Numbered from the stretch's first letter, positions 1-8,606 are shown. The stretch: DNA of 64,000 bases from Chitinophagaceae bacterium (GCA_019745155.1 JAIETM010000012.1:62001-126000), one strand, 5' to 3'. Translations and numbers: made by a program. Notes: generated from the sequence alone by a model not told the origin.

Positions 1-1
1 G

Positions 2-172
2 GATACCTATGCACGTTTGCTCTACATCACCGGCAATAAGAAGGAAGCCATCTTCTGGATGGAAAAAGCTATTCAGAAACAGGAATTGATGCAATTGAAC
101 AGCAACGAACAAAAGAAAATACTGGAAAACATGCAAGCAGGATATGCCAGACCTGAAGGACAAAGTATGTGA
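2..172 (+). CDS. C-terminal end of a TPR-like protein (partial)
   Basis: An open frame enters from the left edge and ends in TGA after 56 codons. The visible part contains LLYITGNKKEAIFWMEKAI, which has the helix-turn-helix spacing and the aromatic/small pattern of a tetratricopeptide repeat, followed by a charged tail. In Bacteroidota such C-terminal TPRs often follow a thioredoxin-like domain, but that part lies outside the window, so the function is not assigned. The stop abuts the stop of the convergent SUI1 gene with no base between them. Confidence 0.6.
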   Translation, partial: DTYARLLYITGNKKEAIFWMEKAIQKQELMQLNSNEQKKILENMQAGYARPEGQSM

Positions 173-523
173 TCAACCGCCAGCTTTCTTGGTATTGCTA
201 TACCCCTTTTTTATTAACCATTGTAATACCTTATCGCGCTGATCACCTTGCACAAGCATTTCACCGTCCTTGGCAGAACCACCTGTACCGCAGAAGTTTT
301 TGAGTTGCTTGCCCAAGTCTTGCAAATCATCTTCAGTACCGATAAAGCCGGTAATGAGGGTAACAGTTTTACCACCACGCATTTTATTATCTAATCGGAT
401 GCGCAGCTGTTGTTGTGCAGGCGGCAAAGTGGATTGCTCTTCATTGCTTTCAGGTTCAAATTGAAAGTTTGGATCAGTGCTAAAAACAAATCCGTTTTTA
501 TCAGAACGATTCTTTTTGCTCAT
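173..523 (-). CDS. SUI1/YciH-family translation initiation factor homologue
   Basis: Protein of 116 residues. The C-terminal two thirds (about residues 41-110) carry the SUI1/eIF1 fold signature: RGGKTVTLITGF at 49-60 and FCGTGGSAKDGEMLVQGDQR at 77-96. The first 35 residues are acidic and low in complexity, as usual for bacterial YciH-like proteins. The family binds the small ribosomal subunit; eIF1 acts in start-codon selection in eukaryotes, while the bacterial role is poorly defined. It lies just downstream of nadC on the same strand with a 10-base gap, so the two could be cotranscribed. Confidence 0.85.
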   Translation of the reverse strand: MSKKNRSDKNGFVFSTDPNFQFEPESNEEQSTLPPAQQQLRIRLDNKMRGGKTVTLITGFIGTEDDLQDLGKQLKNFCGTGGSAKDGEMLVQGDQRDKVLQWLIKKGYSNTKKAGG

Positions 524-533
524 ACAATTAGTT

Positions 534-1397
534 TTACAGAATAACTGCTTTCAGGCTGAGGTCGAGACTCTGCGCCTGATGAATTAATCCACCTACACTA
601 ACATAGTCAACACCTGCAGCTGCATAGGCTTGAATATTATCCTTATTGATACCGCCGCTGGCTTCTGTTTCCATGCGGCCATTAATCAAATCAACAGCAA
701 GCTTCACTTGTTCAGGTGTAAAATTATCCAGCATCATGCGAAACACTTTGCCGGCCCCATGTTCCAGCACCAAAGCCACATCCTCTAAAGAGCGGGTTTC
801 TACTTCAATCTTGAGGCTTGGCTGCACACGCTGTACATAATCACTCGCCGCGGCAATGGCTTGCGGAATACCACCTGCATAATCAATGTGGTTATCCTTT
901 AGCATAATCATATCATACAAACCAAAACGATGATTCACGCCTCCGCCAATACGTACCGCTTCTTTCTCTAACAAACGAAAATTAGGCGTGGTCTTTCTTG
1001 TATCCAACAATTTGGTTCGATATCCATTGAGCAAATCTGTATACGACTTTGTGAGTGTAGCAATACCACTCATACGTTGCATACAGTTCAATACCAGTCT
1101 TTCACATTGTAGGATAGTATGCACTTTCGCCGCGACTTCAAAAGCCACTTCACCCACTTGCATGGCATCACCATCTTGTTTGAATGTGGTGAACACAGCA
1201 TCCGGTTCTACCAACTGAAAAATTGCAGCTGCTACTTGCATCCCAGCGAGAATGCCCGCTTGCTTAATGCGCAATACTGCTTTACCCTGTTGATGGGCAG
1301 GAATACTACTGAGGGTGGAGTGATCGCCCTCGCCAATATCTTCCTGTAAAGCGGCTCGAATGAGTTGATGCAATGCTTCTTGCTGTATGTGCAACAT
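534..1397 (-). CDS. nadC: Nicotinate-nucleotide pyrophosphorylase (quinolinate phosphoribosyltransferase)
   Basis: Protein of 287 residues, normal for NadC. It converts quinolinate and PRPP to nicotinate mononucleotide, CO2 and PPi in de novo NAD synthesis in the cytoplasm. Diagnostic stretches are DTRKTTP (132-138), GGGVNHR (151-157) and MLKDNH (165-170), which build the quinolinate/PRPP site, plus EVETRS and VSVGGLIHQA near the C-terminus. A perfect TAGCTTTG box ends four bases before the ATG, so the mRNA is probably leaderless. The other nad genes are not in the window. Confidence 0.95.
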   Translation of the reverse strand: MLHIQQEALHQLIRAALQEDIGEGDHSTLSSIPAHQQGKAVLRIKQAGILAGMQVAAAIFQLVEPDAVFTTFKQDGDAMQVGEVAFEVAAKVHTILQCERLVLNCMQRMSGIATLTKSYTDLLNGYRTKLLDTRKTTPNFRLLEKEAVRIGGGVNHRFGLYDMIMLKDNHIDYAGGIPQAIAAASDYVQRVQPSLKIEVETRSLEDVALVLEHGAGKVFRMMLDNFTPEQVKLAVDLINGRMETEASGGINKDNIQAYAAAGVDYVSVGGLIHQAQSLDLSLKAVIL

Positions 1398-1401
1398 GGC
1401 G

Positions 1402-1409
1402 CAAAGCTA
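1402..1409 (-). promoter_or_regulatory. -7 box of nadC
   Basis: Read on the minus strand the bases are TAGCTTTG, an exact match to the Bacteroidota -7 consensus TAnnTTTG. The four bases CGCC separate it from the nadC ATG. The -33 region would fall in the T-tract and stem of the upstream terminator; no TTG is seen there. Confidence 0.55.
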
Positions 1410-1419
1410 CAGTTTGCAC

Positions 1420-1450
1420 ATAAAAAATCCCCCACGATATCGTGAGGGAT
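1420..1450 (-). terminator. Intrinsic terminator downstream of the DUF4783 gene
   Basis: Inverted repeat at 1427-1450 (ATCCCcCACGA / TCGTGaGGGAT with one mismatch). On the minus strand it is followed by ATTTTTTAT. It lies 18 bases after the stop of the DUF4783 gene and only 11 bases before the nadC -7 box. Confidence 0.7.
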
Positions 1451-1467
1451 CAAAATAGTTGCGTTAT

Positions 1468-1851
1468 CTAGGAAATTCGAATCGTAATAATCTGGTGTTT
1501 GTTATTCTTCACCTTCAGCATCAGGGTAATATTGTACCCTTTTCCACTATTCTTCAGTTTACCCGTCATATACATGGTGCTGCCAATCTCCCTATCAGAC
1601 ACTTTATCAAAGCCTTTGATACCTTGCTCACTGAAAAATGCTTTAAGCGCCAGACCAGCCTGGTTCTTACCCATATTCTTCACTTCATCCTTATCCAGCA
1701 GTTTCAAGTCCAGGAATTCATCAAAATGTTCTGTCAGCGCAGTTACATCAGCAGACTTCAGCGATTGTACGATGGCGTCTACATCCGACTGTGCGCTGGC
1801 CGATAACTGCATCGTGAAAAAAGCTACCAACAAAACCAATAATTGCTTCAT
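1468..1851 (-). CDS. DUF4783 domain-containing secreted protein
   Basis: Protein of 127 residues with a signal peptide (MKQLLVLLVAFFTMQLSASA, probable cleavage before QSDVD). The mature part (about 22-127) matches the small NTF2-like DUF4783 family: an amphipathic helix with VDAIVQSLKSADVTALTEHF, FFSEQGI and a C-terminal strand-rich part ending KVKNNKHQIITIRIS. The family is restricted to Bacteroidota and commonly sits next to nadC, as here. No enzymatic motif is visible and the function is unknown. Confidence 0.75.
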   Translation of the reverse strand: MKQLLVLLVAFFTMQLSASAQSDVDAIVQSLKSADVTALTEHFDEFLDLKLLDKDEVKNMGKNQAGLALKAFFSEQGIKGFDKVSDREIGSTMYMTGKLKNSGKGYNITLMLKVKNNKHQIITIRIS

Positions 1852-1961
1852 ACTTCTTTATTTCAGGTATTCTACCGCTAAAAATATGCCAAACACAGCT
1901 TAACTACTGCAGGATAAAGTTAAAGCCTGTGTCTCAATGAGAAATGCGCTAATTTCAGGCC

Positions 1962-3476
1962 ATGAAAAAACGTGCAATTCTGATTATTATGGATGGCTGG
2001 GGCTTGGGAAAAGTGACTTCAGCTGATGCAATCCAACATGCCAAAACACCTTTTGTCAGCAGTTTATACAACCAATATCCGCATACCACTTTAGTTACCT
2101 GCGGTGAAGCAGTTGGTTTGCCCGACGGACAGATGGGTAATAGTGAAGTTGGTCATCTCAACCTTGGTGCCGGACGAATCGTTTACCAAGAGTTACAACG
2201 CATCAATGTGGCCATACGCAGTGGTGAGTTGGCTGCCAATCCGCAATTATTGGCTGCTATTCAATATGCCAAGGATAACCAAAAACCCTTGCACCTAATT
2301 GGCTTGGTAAGTGATGGTGGTGTACACTCGCACATCAACCACCTGAAAGCCATTACCGATATCTGTAAAGCACAAGGTCTTTCCAAAGTGTTGATCCATG
2401 CATTTACTGATGGTCGCGATACAGATCCCAAAAGCGGCTTAGGCTTTTTGCAGGAGTTATCACAACACCTAGCACAAAGTGTAGGTGTAATTGCCAGTGT
2501 TACCGGTCGTTATTATGCCATGGACCGCGACAAGCGCTGGGAAAGAGTGAAGCTTGCTTATGATGCTTTGGTGAATGGAATTGGACAAGCCACAGATGAT
2601 GTGCTGGCAGCAGTATCTGCCTCTTATGCTGCTGATGTAACGGATGAATTCATTAAGCCCATCATCAATACACAAGCTGGTGATGGACGCATTCAAAATG
2701 GCGATGCAGTGCTTTGCTTCAATTTCCGCACAGACCGTTGCAGAGAAATTACACAAGTGCTCAGTCAGACTGATATGCCTGATCATGGTATGCACAAATT
2801 GCAGCTACACTATACCACAATTACAGAATACGATAAGACCTTCCAAAATGTGCATGTGGTTTTCGAAAACGACAACCTCAATAATACTTTAGGCGAAGTT
2901 TTAGAAGCCAACGGTAAGAAACAAATCCGCATTGCGGAGACGGAAAAATACCCGCACGTGACTTTCTTCTTCAGTGGCGGACGCGAACAACCATTTGAAG
3001 GCGAGCAACGCATCATGGTGCCATCACCCAAAGTAGCTACTTATGATTTGCAACCTGAGATGAGTGCTGTTGGTATTACCGATCAACTCATCCCTGAGAT
3101 AGAAAACGAAACAGCTGATTTTATTTGCTTGAACTATGCCAATGCTGATATGGTGGGCCATACCGGAGTATTCAGCGCAGCCATCAAAGCTGTAGAAACA
3201 GTAGATGCTTGTGTACAACGCGTAGTAACTGCTGCATTGCAACATGGCTATACCATTTTCTTAACTGCAGATCATGGCAATGCAGATTTCATGATCAATG
3301 AAGATGGTTCACCCAATACAGCACATACCTTGAATCTCGTTCCATTCTTTGTGATTGATCAAACATGGAAAGGCACAGTGAAACCCGGTAAGCTCGGTGA
3401 TATGGCGCCCACCATTTTGCACATGATGGATCTGCCTATTCCTAAAGAAATGACTGGCTCAATCTTGACTGCATGA
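1962..3476 (+). CDS. gpmI: 2,3-bisphosphoglycerate-independent phosphoglycerate mutase
   Basis: Protein of 504 residues, the usual iPGM length. It interconverts 3- and 2-phosphoglycerate in glycolysis and gluconeogenesis using two Mn(II) ions. The metal-binding MDGWG is at 10-14 and the phosphorylated serine lies in GQMGNSEVGH (Ser61). Further metal-binding segments are NADMVGH and TADHGNADF in the C-terminal alkaline-phosphatase-like half, and ASVTGRYYAMDRDKRW belongs to the inserted transferase domain. Its TGA overlaps the ATG of the next gene by four bases (ATGA), so it heads an operon. A weak -7-like TAATTTCA at 1950-1957 ends four bases before the ATG. Confidence 0.96.
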   Translation: MKKRAILIIMDGWGLGKVTSADAIQHAKTPFVSSLYNQYPHTTLVTCGEAVGLPDGQMGNSEVGHLNLGAGRIVYQELQRINVAIRSGELAANPQLLAAIQYAKDNQKPLHLIGLVSDGGVHSHINHLKAITDICKAQGLSKVLIHAFTDGRDTDPKSGLGFLQELSQHLAQSVGVIASVTGRYYAMDRDKRWERVKLAYDALVNGIGQATDDVLAAVSASYAADVTDEFIKPIINTQAGDGRIQNGDAVLCFNFRTDRCREITQVLSQTDMPDHGMHKLQLHYTTITEYDKTFQNVHVVFENDNLNNTLGEVLEANGKKQIRIAETEKYPHVTFFFSGGREQPFEGEQRIMVPSPKVATYDLQPEMSAVGITDQLIPEIENETADFICLNYANADMVGHTGVFSAAIKAVETVDACVQRVVTAALQHGYTIFLTADHGNADFMINEDGSPNTAHTLNLVPFFVIDQTWKGTVKPGKLGDMAPTILHMMDLPIPKEMTGSILTA

Positions 3477-4015
3477 ACAAAACCGAATTGATAGCATTAT
3501 TGGAAACCAAACACCAGACTTTTATTGAACTGATGGAAGGCTTGTCTGCAGCTGATTTTGAAAAACAAGTTGCAGGCAAATGGACACCCGGTCAGCAGTT
3601 GGAACATATACTGAGAAGTGTGTCGCCGGTGAGCCTGGCCTTTAGTTTGCCCGGTTTTATCTTACGACTCATATTTGGTAAAGCAAACAGACCGTCGCGT
3701 AGTTACGAAGAACTGGTCGCCAAATACCATGCAGCACTGCAAAAAGGTGGCAAAGCCAGCGGCAGATTTGAAGTAAAAAGCCCTGTACCCATACAGAACA
3801 GAAATAGTTTGGTTACCGCATTGAAAAGAACCGTTTTGCAACTCAGCAGGTTAAGTAATGCTAAGTCGGAAACAGCCTTAGATAACTATATTCTGCCACA
3901 TCCGCTTTTGGGCAAACTAACGCTGCGCGAAATGCTGTATTTTACAGCATACCATGTGCAACATCACCAATGTTCTGTACAAGATATTGTTACCACCCAA
4001 ACTAAAACAACATGA
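3473..4015 (+). CDS. DinB-like four-helix protein
   Basis: Protein of 180 residues with the DinB/YfiT superfamily layout: helix 1 TELIALLETKHQTFIELM, then WTPGQQLEHILRS (first His) and, near the C-terminus, TLREMLYFTAYHVQHHQC, which gives the His pair of the usual three-His metal site. Members include metal-dependent thiol S-transferases; bacillithiol-dependent examples exist, and this genome has bshA (41844), so thiol transfer is a reasonable guess only. It is translationally coupled at both ends by ATGA overlaps with gpmI and the haem-binding protein gene. Confidence 0.7.
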   Translation: MNKTELIALLETKHQTFIELMEGLSAADFEKQVAGKWTPGQQLEHILRSVSPVSLAFSLPGFILRLIFGKANRPSRSYEELVAKYHAALQKGGKASGRFEVKSPVPIQNRNSLVTALKRTVLQLSRLSNAKSETALDNYILPHPLLGKLTLREMLYFTAYHVQHHQCSVQDIVTTQTKTT

Positions 4016-4509
4016 AACCCATTCTAAAAAAAATCAGCATTGCCCTATTGATTGTTTTGGCTGCCATCCAATTCATTCGTCCTGAAAAGAATATATCAGC
4101 ACAGCCATCAGAGCAACATATCAGTAAAGTACAGCCCGTACCTGCTGATGTGGAAGCAATCCTAAAAAAAGCCTGCTATGATTGTCATAGCAATAACACA
4201 GTATATCCTTGGTACAACAATATTCAACCTGTCGCTTGGTGGTTGAATGATCATGTTCAAGATGGTAAAAAGCACTTGAACTTTGATGCGTACACCAGTT
4301 ATAACATACGTCGTCAATTCCATAAAATGGAAGAAGTTGAAGAGCAGGTAAAAGAAGGTGAAATGCCTATGACATCTTACACCTTGATTCACAGTGATGC
4401 CAAGCTCACAGAAGCAGAAAAGAATACCCTTATCAACTGGAGTATTGCTTTTCGCGATAGCATGAAGGCGCAATACCCTATTGACAGCTTGATCAAGCCG
4501 AAGAAATAA
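4012..4509 (+). CDS. Haem-binding-domain (CXXCH) membrane-anchored protein
   Basis: Protein of 165 residues. One N-terminal hydrophobic segment (about 8-22) anchors or exports it, and the rest should be periplasmic. The motif CYDCH (Cys55, Cys58, His59) followed by SNNTVYPWYNNIQPVAWWL is typical of the Bacteroidota haem-binding domain (haem_bd), which resembles a small cytochrome c domain. MPMTSYTLIHSDAKL supplies a candidate methionine ligand. It is coupled to the DinB-like gene by a four-base overlap and precedes a haem-type TonB receptor, so a link to haem or redox chemistry is plausible. Confidence 0.75.
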   Translation: MKPILKKISIALLIVLAAIQFIRPEKNISAQPSEQHISKVQPVPADVEAILKKACYDCHSNNTVYPWYNNIQPVAWWLNDHVQDGKKHLNFDAYTSYNIRRQFHKMEEVEEQVKEGEMPMTSYTLIHSDAKLTEAEKNTLINWSIAFRDSMKAQYPIDSLIKPKK

Positions 4510-5016
4510 ATGTTTCGCAGAAAGCCGCTTGCAATAGTTTCTGTCTTAACAGCCATCAGTATGCCTGTTCTGGCCATACTGTTTTTCCATTTAATCCAAA
4601 GGCATCACCGCCGGGAGATGTGGGAGCATATGGAAGAAAAAGCAGCGGTGACTGTACGCATTCAAGCCCATGAATTAGAGTGGGTAAAGCCTGGAAAAGA
4701 AATCAAGTTAAAGGGACATTTATTTGATATTCTATCGATTACCGAACTAGCAAACGGTTATGTGGAAATAAAAGGTTTATTTGATACACAAGAACAACAG
4801 CTCGTAAAGCTCATGAAGCAACAAGCTGGCGCTCCTGATCAAAAGAACACAGCACACCTCATTCAGCTTTTCAAAATATCTTGTTCCAATCAACTGTTTG
4901 ACGAAAATAACTTTGATCAAGTATCACTGACAAAACCAAGCTGGTGGATACCACTAGCTGAATCACTAGCATTCTTTACAGGAGAAGTACTTGCTCCACC
5001 TCCACAAGTAGCCTAG
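4510..5016 (+). CDS. Uncharacterised membrane-anchored protein
   Basis: Protein of 168 residues starting at the base after the upstream stop. Residues 7-27 form one transmembrane segment (LAIVSVLTAISMPVLAILFF), followed by a His/Arg-rich stretch and a mixed alpha/beta domain with repeated hydrophobic strands (IQAHELEWVKPGKEIKLKG). No family was recognised. Position directly before a haem-type TonB receptor and directly after the haem-binding protein suggests a helper for the receptor or its cargo (inference). Confidence 0.6.
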   Translation: MFRRKPLAIVSVLTAISMPVLAILFFHLIQRHHRREMWEHMEEKAAVTVRIQAHELEWVKPGKEIKLKGHLFDILSITELANGYVEIKGLFDTQEQQLVKLMKQQAGAPDQKNTAHLIQLFKISCSNQLFDENNFDQVSLTKPSWWIPLAESLAFFTGEVLAPPPQVA

Positions 5017-5041
5017 CACATATCATACAACACAATAAGTT

Positions 5042-5064
5042 AAGCTGTTCTCGCAGAACGGCTA
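5042..5064 (+). other. Small stem-loop upstream of the TonB receptor
   Basis: AGCTGTTCT-CGC-AGAACGGCT (5043-5063) can form a nine-pair stem with one wobble and a three-base loop. It has no T-tract after it, so it is not a clear terminator. It sits 40 bases before the receptor ATG and could be a leader hairpin or a weak transcription end of the gpmI operon. Confidence 0.35.
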
Positions 5065-5102
5065 CTTGTAATTATTATTGACCCAATCAAGTATTTAATT
5101 GA

Positions 5103-7313
5103 ATGAAGAAAACGATACTGTTATGCAGTGTTATGATTAGCTGCATGCAAATATTTGCACAAAAAGAAAAAGAAATAGACACCCTTCAAAACGAACCATC
5201 CAAACTGAGCGAAGTGGTCGTGTATGCCAATAAGTTTCCTGAATTGGCTAAAAGAGTGGCACAAACAGTAAAAGTTATTAAAGACAAAAATACCCTGAAC
5301 CTGCAGCCCAATAGTGCTGACATCTTAATCAATACAGGAAGTGTATTTGTACAAAAGAGTCAGCAAGGCGGCGGAAGTCCCGTCATTAGAGGCTTTGAAG
5401 CCAGCAGAGTACTATTGATGGTAGATGGGGTGCGTCTGAATAATGCCATTTATCGCGCAGGCCATTTGCAGAACATCATTACAGTTGACAATATGGTGTT
5501 AGATAGAATGGAAGTGCTATATGGCCCCTCTTCTACTTTGTATGGTAGTGATGCATTGGGTGGCGTTGTGAATATGTACACCAGAAACCCTAAGCTTAGT
5601 ACTAATGGTAAAGAAGGACAAGTCTCTGGTAGTAGCACTTTACGCTACGGCTCTGCTGTAGAAGAAGTAAGAGGCAATGCCATACTCAATATTGGTGGCA
5701 AAGAATGGGCTTCACTGACCTCTGTTACTTTCGGCAGTTTTGGTGATATGATACAAGGCAAGAGAAGAAGAGATGCTTATCCAAGTTTTGGCAGAAAAGA
5801 CTTTATTGTTGCCAGACAAGGAAACGCTGATGTAGTGCTGCCAAATCCCAATCCTGAGAGGCAGGTGGCATCAGGTTATCAGCAGGTTGATCTTACACAA
5901 AAATTCTTGTATAAACCTGCTGACAATATCACGCATGTGTTGAATATCCAGTATTCAAACACAAATGATGTTCCACGTTATGATCGTCTCTCAGAAAAAA
6001 GCGGCAGCTTACCTGCATTTGCTGAATGGTATTATGGACCTCAGCTAAGACAAATGTTGGCCTATACGCTTGATGTCAATAAACTGAATGGCTTTTTCCA
6101 AGAGGTGAAACTAACTACTAGCTATCAGGATGTAGAAGAGAGCAGAATCACACGAAGATTCAACAGTAACAATAAGGACAGCAGAGTAGAGCGCGTTAAT
6201 GTATTTGGTGCCAACTTCGATGCAAAGCATTACAGCGGAAAACATGAGTTACATGTAGGTGCTGAGAGCTATATCAATTACGTACGCTCTGAAGCTGAAC
6301 GCAGAAACATTGTAACAGGTGCACTGAGCAGAATCAACACCCGTTATCCGGATGGCTTTAATAAAATGAGTAACCATGCCATCTATGCACAACACACTTA
6401 TAAAATCAGTGATGCATGGACACTGAATGACGGACTTCGCTTAAATAACGTGTACCTCAACTCTAAGTTTGCAGATACCTCTATCATGCGTTTCCCCTTT
6501 GCCAGAGCTACACAAAACAATCTGGCATTAACAGGCAATATTGGTTTGGTGTATGCATCACCTAAAGATCTGCGTATTGCATTTTTACTGAGCAGTGGTT
6601 TCCGTTCACCTAACGTAGATGATCTTGGCCGCGTATTTGATTCTCAAATCGGCAGATTGATCATTCCTAACCCAGACGTAAAACCTGAGTACACATACAA
6701 TGCTGAAATTAATTTCAACAAGTATGCAGAGCGATTCTCCTTCGGTGGATCTGTATTTTATACACTTTTTAGAAATGCCATTGTTATTGATAAGTTTCAG
6801 CTAAACGGGCAAGACTCTATTCTGTACAACGGTATCAGAAGTGGCATTTTTGCGAATCAGAATAAGGCACGTGCTTACCTGTATGGTTTTAGCGCGAATG
6901 GAAGCTTTGCTTTTACTAAGCAAACAAGCATTGAAGCAGCATATACATACACTTATGGACGCTTCAATAATAATAACAGCACAATACCCTTAGACCATGT
7001 TCCACCCACTTACGGAAGAGTTGCTTTAAAACACAAAGCCAAAGGTTGGGATGCGGAATGCACTGCGCTGTTCAATGGTTGGAAACGTATTGCCGACTAC
7101 AATCCTAACGGAGAAGATAATGCGCAATACGCCACAGTAGACGGTATGCCTTCTTGGACCATCATTAATCTGCGTTCTTCGGTACAGGTTACCAATAAGA
7201 TTCAAGCACAAGTACTATTGGAAAATGTGTTCGATCTCAACTATCGTTATTTCGCCAGTGGTATTAGCGCACCGGGTAGAAACCTAGTGGTGAGTGCCCG
7301 CGTTAATTTCTAA
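5103..7313 (+). CDS. TonB-dependent receptor, haem/haemoglobin-receptor type
   Basis: Protein of 736 residues with signal peptide MKKTILLCSVMISCMQIFAQ. The plug domain has VIRGFEASRVLLMVDGVRLN and ILYGPSS-like VLYGPSSTLYGSDALGGV, and the rest is a 22-strand-type barrel ending NLVVSARVNF with an aromatic C-terminal residue. The stretch DVPRYDRLSEKSG...AEWYYGPQ resembles haemoglobin/haem receptors (HmuR-like). It would import a TonB-dependent ligand across the outer membrane. The upstream genes include a haem-binding-domain protein, which supports the haem idea, but substrate is inferred. A strong hairpin terminator follows. Confidence 0.85.
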   Translation: MKKTILLCSVMISCMQIFAQKEKEIDTLQNEPSKLSEVVVYANKFPELAKRVAQTVKVIKDKNTLNLQPNSADILINTGSVFVQKSQQGGGSPVIRGFEASRVLLMVDGVRLNNAIYRAGHLQNIITVDNMVLDRMEVLYGPSSTLYGSDALGGVVNMYTRNPKLSTNGKEGQVSGSSTLRYGSAVEEVRGNAILNIGGKEWASLTSVTFGSFGDMIQGKRRRDAYPSFGRKDFIVARQGNADVVLPNPNPERQVASGYQQVDLTQKFLYKPADNITHVLNIQYSNTNDVPRYDRLSEKSGSLPAFAEWYYGPQLRQMLAYTLDVNKLNGFFQEVKLTTSYQDVEESRITRRFNSNNKDSRVERVNVFGANFDAKHYSGKHELHVGAESYINYVRSEAERRNIVTGALSRINTRYPDGFNKMSNHAIYAQHTYKISDAWTLNDGLRLNNVYLNSKFADTSIMRFPFARATQNNLALTGNIGLVYASPKDLRIAFLLSSGFRSPNVDDLGRVFDSQIGRLIIPNPDVKPEYTYNAEINFNKYAERFSFGGSVFYTLFRNAIVIDKFQLNGQDSILYNGIRSGIFANQNKARAYLYGFSANGSFAFTKQTSIEAAYTYTYGRFNNNNSTIPLDHVPPTYGRVALKHKAKGWDAECTALFNGWKRIADYNPNGEDNAQYATVDGMPSWTIINLRSSVQVTNKIQAQVLLENVFDLNYRYFASGISAPGRNLVVSARVNF

Positions 7314-7327
7314 GCTTCCGCTTAGCC

Positions 7328-7360
7328 AACAAAGCCTCGGCCTATTGTCGGGGCTTTGTT
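7328..7360 (+). terminator. Intrinsic terminator of the TonB receptor gene
   Basis: AACAAAGCCtCGg (7328-7340) pairs with tCGgGGCTTTGTT (7348-7360), giving 13 pairs including two G-T wobbles around a seven-base loop. TGTTTCTTTG-like T-rich sequence follows. It ends only 13 bases before the engB ATG, so it overlaps the engB promoter region. Confidence 0.75.
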
Positions 7361-7373
7361 GTTTCTTTGCAGC

Positions 7374-8012
7374 ATGCGTATTCATGAAGCAACATACCTG
7401 GTATCTAGTCCGAGTTACGACAAATGCCCAAAAGCTGAACTACCAGAGTTTGCATTTATCGGCAGAAGTAATGTAGGTAAGTCTTCATTGATCAATATGT
7501 TGTGTAGTCAGCAGCACTTGGCGAAAACATCAGCCAATCCCGGTAAAACCCAGCTCATCAATCATTTTGTGGTAACCGGTGCCAATGCCAAAAACGTAAA
7601 GACCAAATGTTACTTGGTAGATTTACCCGGTTATGGTTACGCCAAAATTGCACAGAGCACGCGCAGAAGATGGGAGCAGATGATTGAGAACTATCTACGC
7701 AAGCGCGAAAACCTGGTGAATGTTTTTGTACTGATTGACGTGCGCCATAAGCCGCAAAAAATTGATCTGGCTTTTATCAATCAATTGGGCGATTGGCAGA
7801 TACCCTTTACCCTCATCTTTACCAAAGCAGATAAAGAGAAACCCGGTGCAGTGAAAAATAATGTGCAGGCATTTTTAGATGCCATGCGCGAGACCTGGCA
7901 ATTCTTACCCAGACATTTTGTAAGCAGTGCCGTTGAAAAAATGGGTAGAGAAGACATCCTCTCCTTCATCGAGAGTTGTAATCAGGAAATATTGGGGGAG
8001 ACAAAGCCCTGA
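7374..8012 (+). CDS. engB: Ribosome biogenesis GTP-binding protein EngB (YsxC/YihA)
   Basis: Protein of 212 residues. GTPase motifs are in order: G1 GRSNVGKS (30-37), G2 region NPGKTQ (55-60), G3 DLPGYGYAK (83-91) and G4 TKAD (150-153). EngB assists late assembly of the large ribosomal subunit. The ATG at 7374 was chosen because MRIHEATYLVSS matches the family's short N-terminal extension; an in-frame TTG at 7356 lies inside the upstream terminator. A TTTCTTTG box ends four bases before this ATG. Confidence 0.95.
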   Translation: MRIHEATYLVSSPSYDKCPKAELPEFAFIGRSNVGKSSLINMLCSQQHLAKTSANPGKTQLINHFVVTGANAKNVKTKCYLVDLPGYGYAKIAQSTRRRWEQMIENYLRKRENLVNVFVLIDVRHKPQKIDLAFINQLGDWQIPFTLIFTKADKEKPGAVKNNVQAFLDAMRETWQFLPRHFVSSAVEKMGREDILSFIESCNQEILGETKP

Positions 8013-8055
8013 GCCGTATCAACCGGCTATCAGCGAAGTAATCGGCTTTAGCAAA

Positions 8056-8529
8056 TCAGTTCACAACCTTATCCGCGCAGCAACTGCTGGCAAAAGCTTC
8101 CGGCTTGGCTTTGAAAGCAAAGCCCATACCCAGGATATAGCCCATGGCTTCCTTGAGGGCATCATTGCTTTTGAAATGCGGATTGGTGTTAATGTCTGCA
8201 TGCACTTCCATATCCACTTTGTGCTCAATAAAAAGGTCGCATAGTTCATATGCAACCTCAATACTTTTCGCCACTTCTACCAGCATCCTTTCTTTGATGT
8301 GGTATTGTTGCCGTGTTTTGTCGTTGTGGATGTACATGAATCCGCCGTTGTGTTCGCGCAAAAAAACAATCACTGTGGCAAATTCTGTTTCCGCGCCTTT
8401 TACTTGGCTGTCGGTACCGATGCAGACTTTCAGCTTAACGCCTTTTTCTGTTTCTCTTTTGATGGCTTCTTCCACTGCTTGCTTAATGGGCAATTGAATG
8501 GTTTCGCCATTGAATTTTCTCCAACGCAT
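8056..8529 (-). CDS. YkuK-family RNase H-like protein (DUF458)
   Basis: Protein of 157 residues. It shows the RNase H-like YkuK pattern: VCIGTDSQVKG (first acidic strand), ATVIVFLREHNGGFMYIHND, LVEVAKSIEVAYEL, VDMEVHADINTNPHFKSND and GMGFAFKAKPEAFASSCCADK at the C-terminus. Conserved acids GTDSQ and HADIN correspond to the fold's active-site positions. The Bacillus homologue ykuK is of unknown function. It is convergent with engB (43-base gap) and monocistronic. Confidence 0.8.
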   Translation of the reverse strand: MRWRKFNGETIQLPIKQAVEEAIKRETEKGVKLKVCIGTDSQVKGAETEFATVIVFLREHNGGFMYIHNDKTRQQYHIKERMLVEVAKSIEVAYELCDLFIEHKVDMEVHADINTNPHFKSNDALKEAMGYILGMGFAFKAKPEAFASSCCADKVVN

Positions 8530-8606
8530 ACATGATTGGGTTTACTGAATGTACACCCGAAACCATATATACCCCATTATCTTATTATTAACAGGGGTGG
8601 AAAAAC

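Noticed and set aside
5042-5064. Hairpin before the TonB receptor as a riboswitch or strong terminator
   Set aside because: The stem is short, no T-tract follows and no known aptamer core is visible; it is listed only as a small stem-loop.
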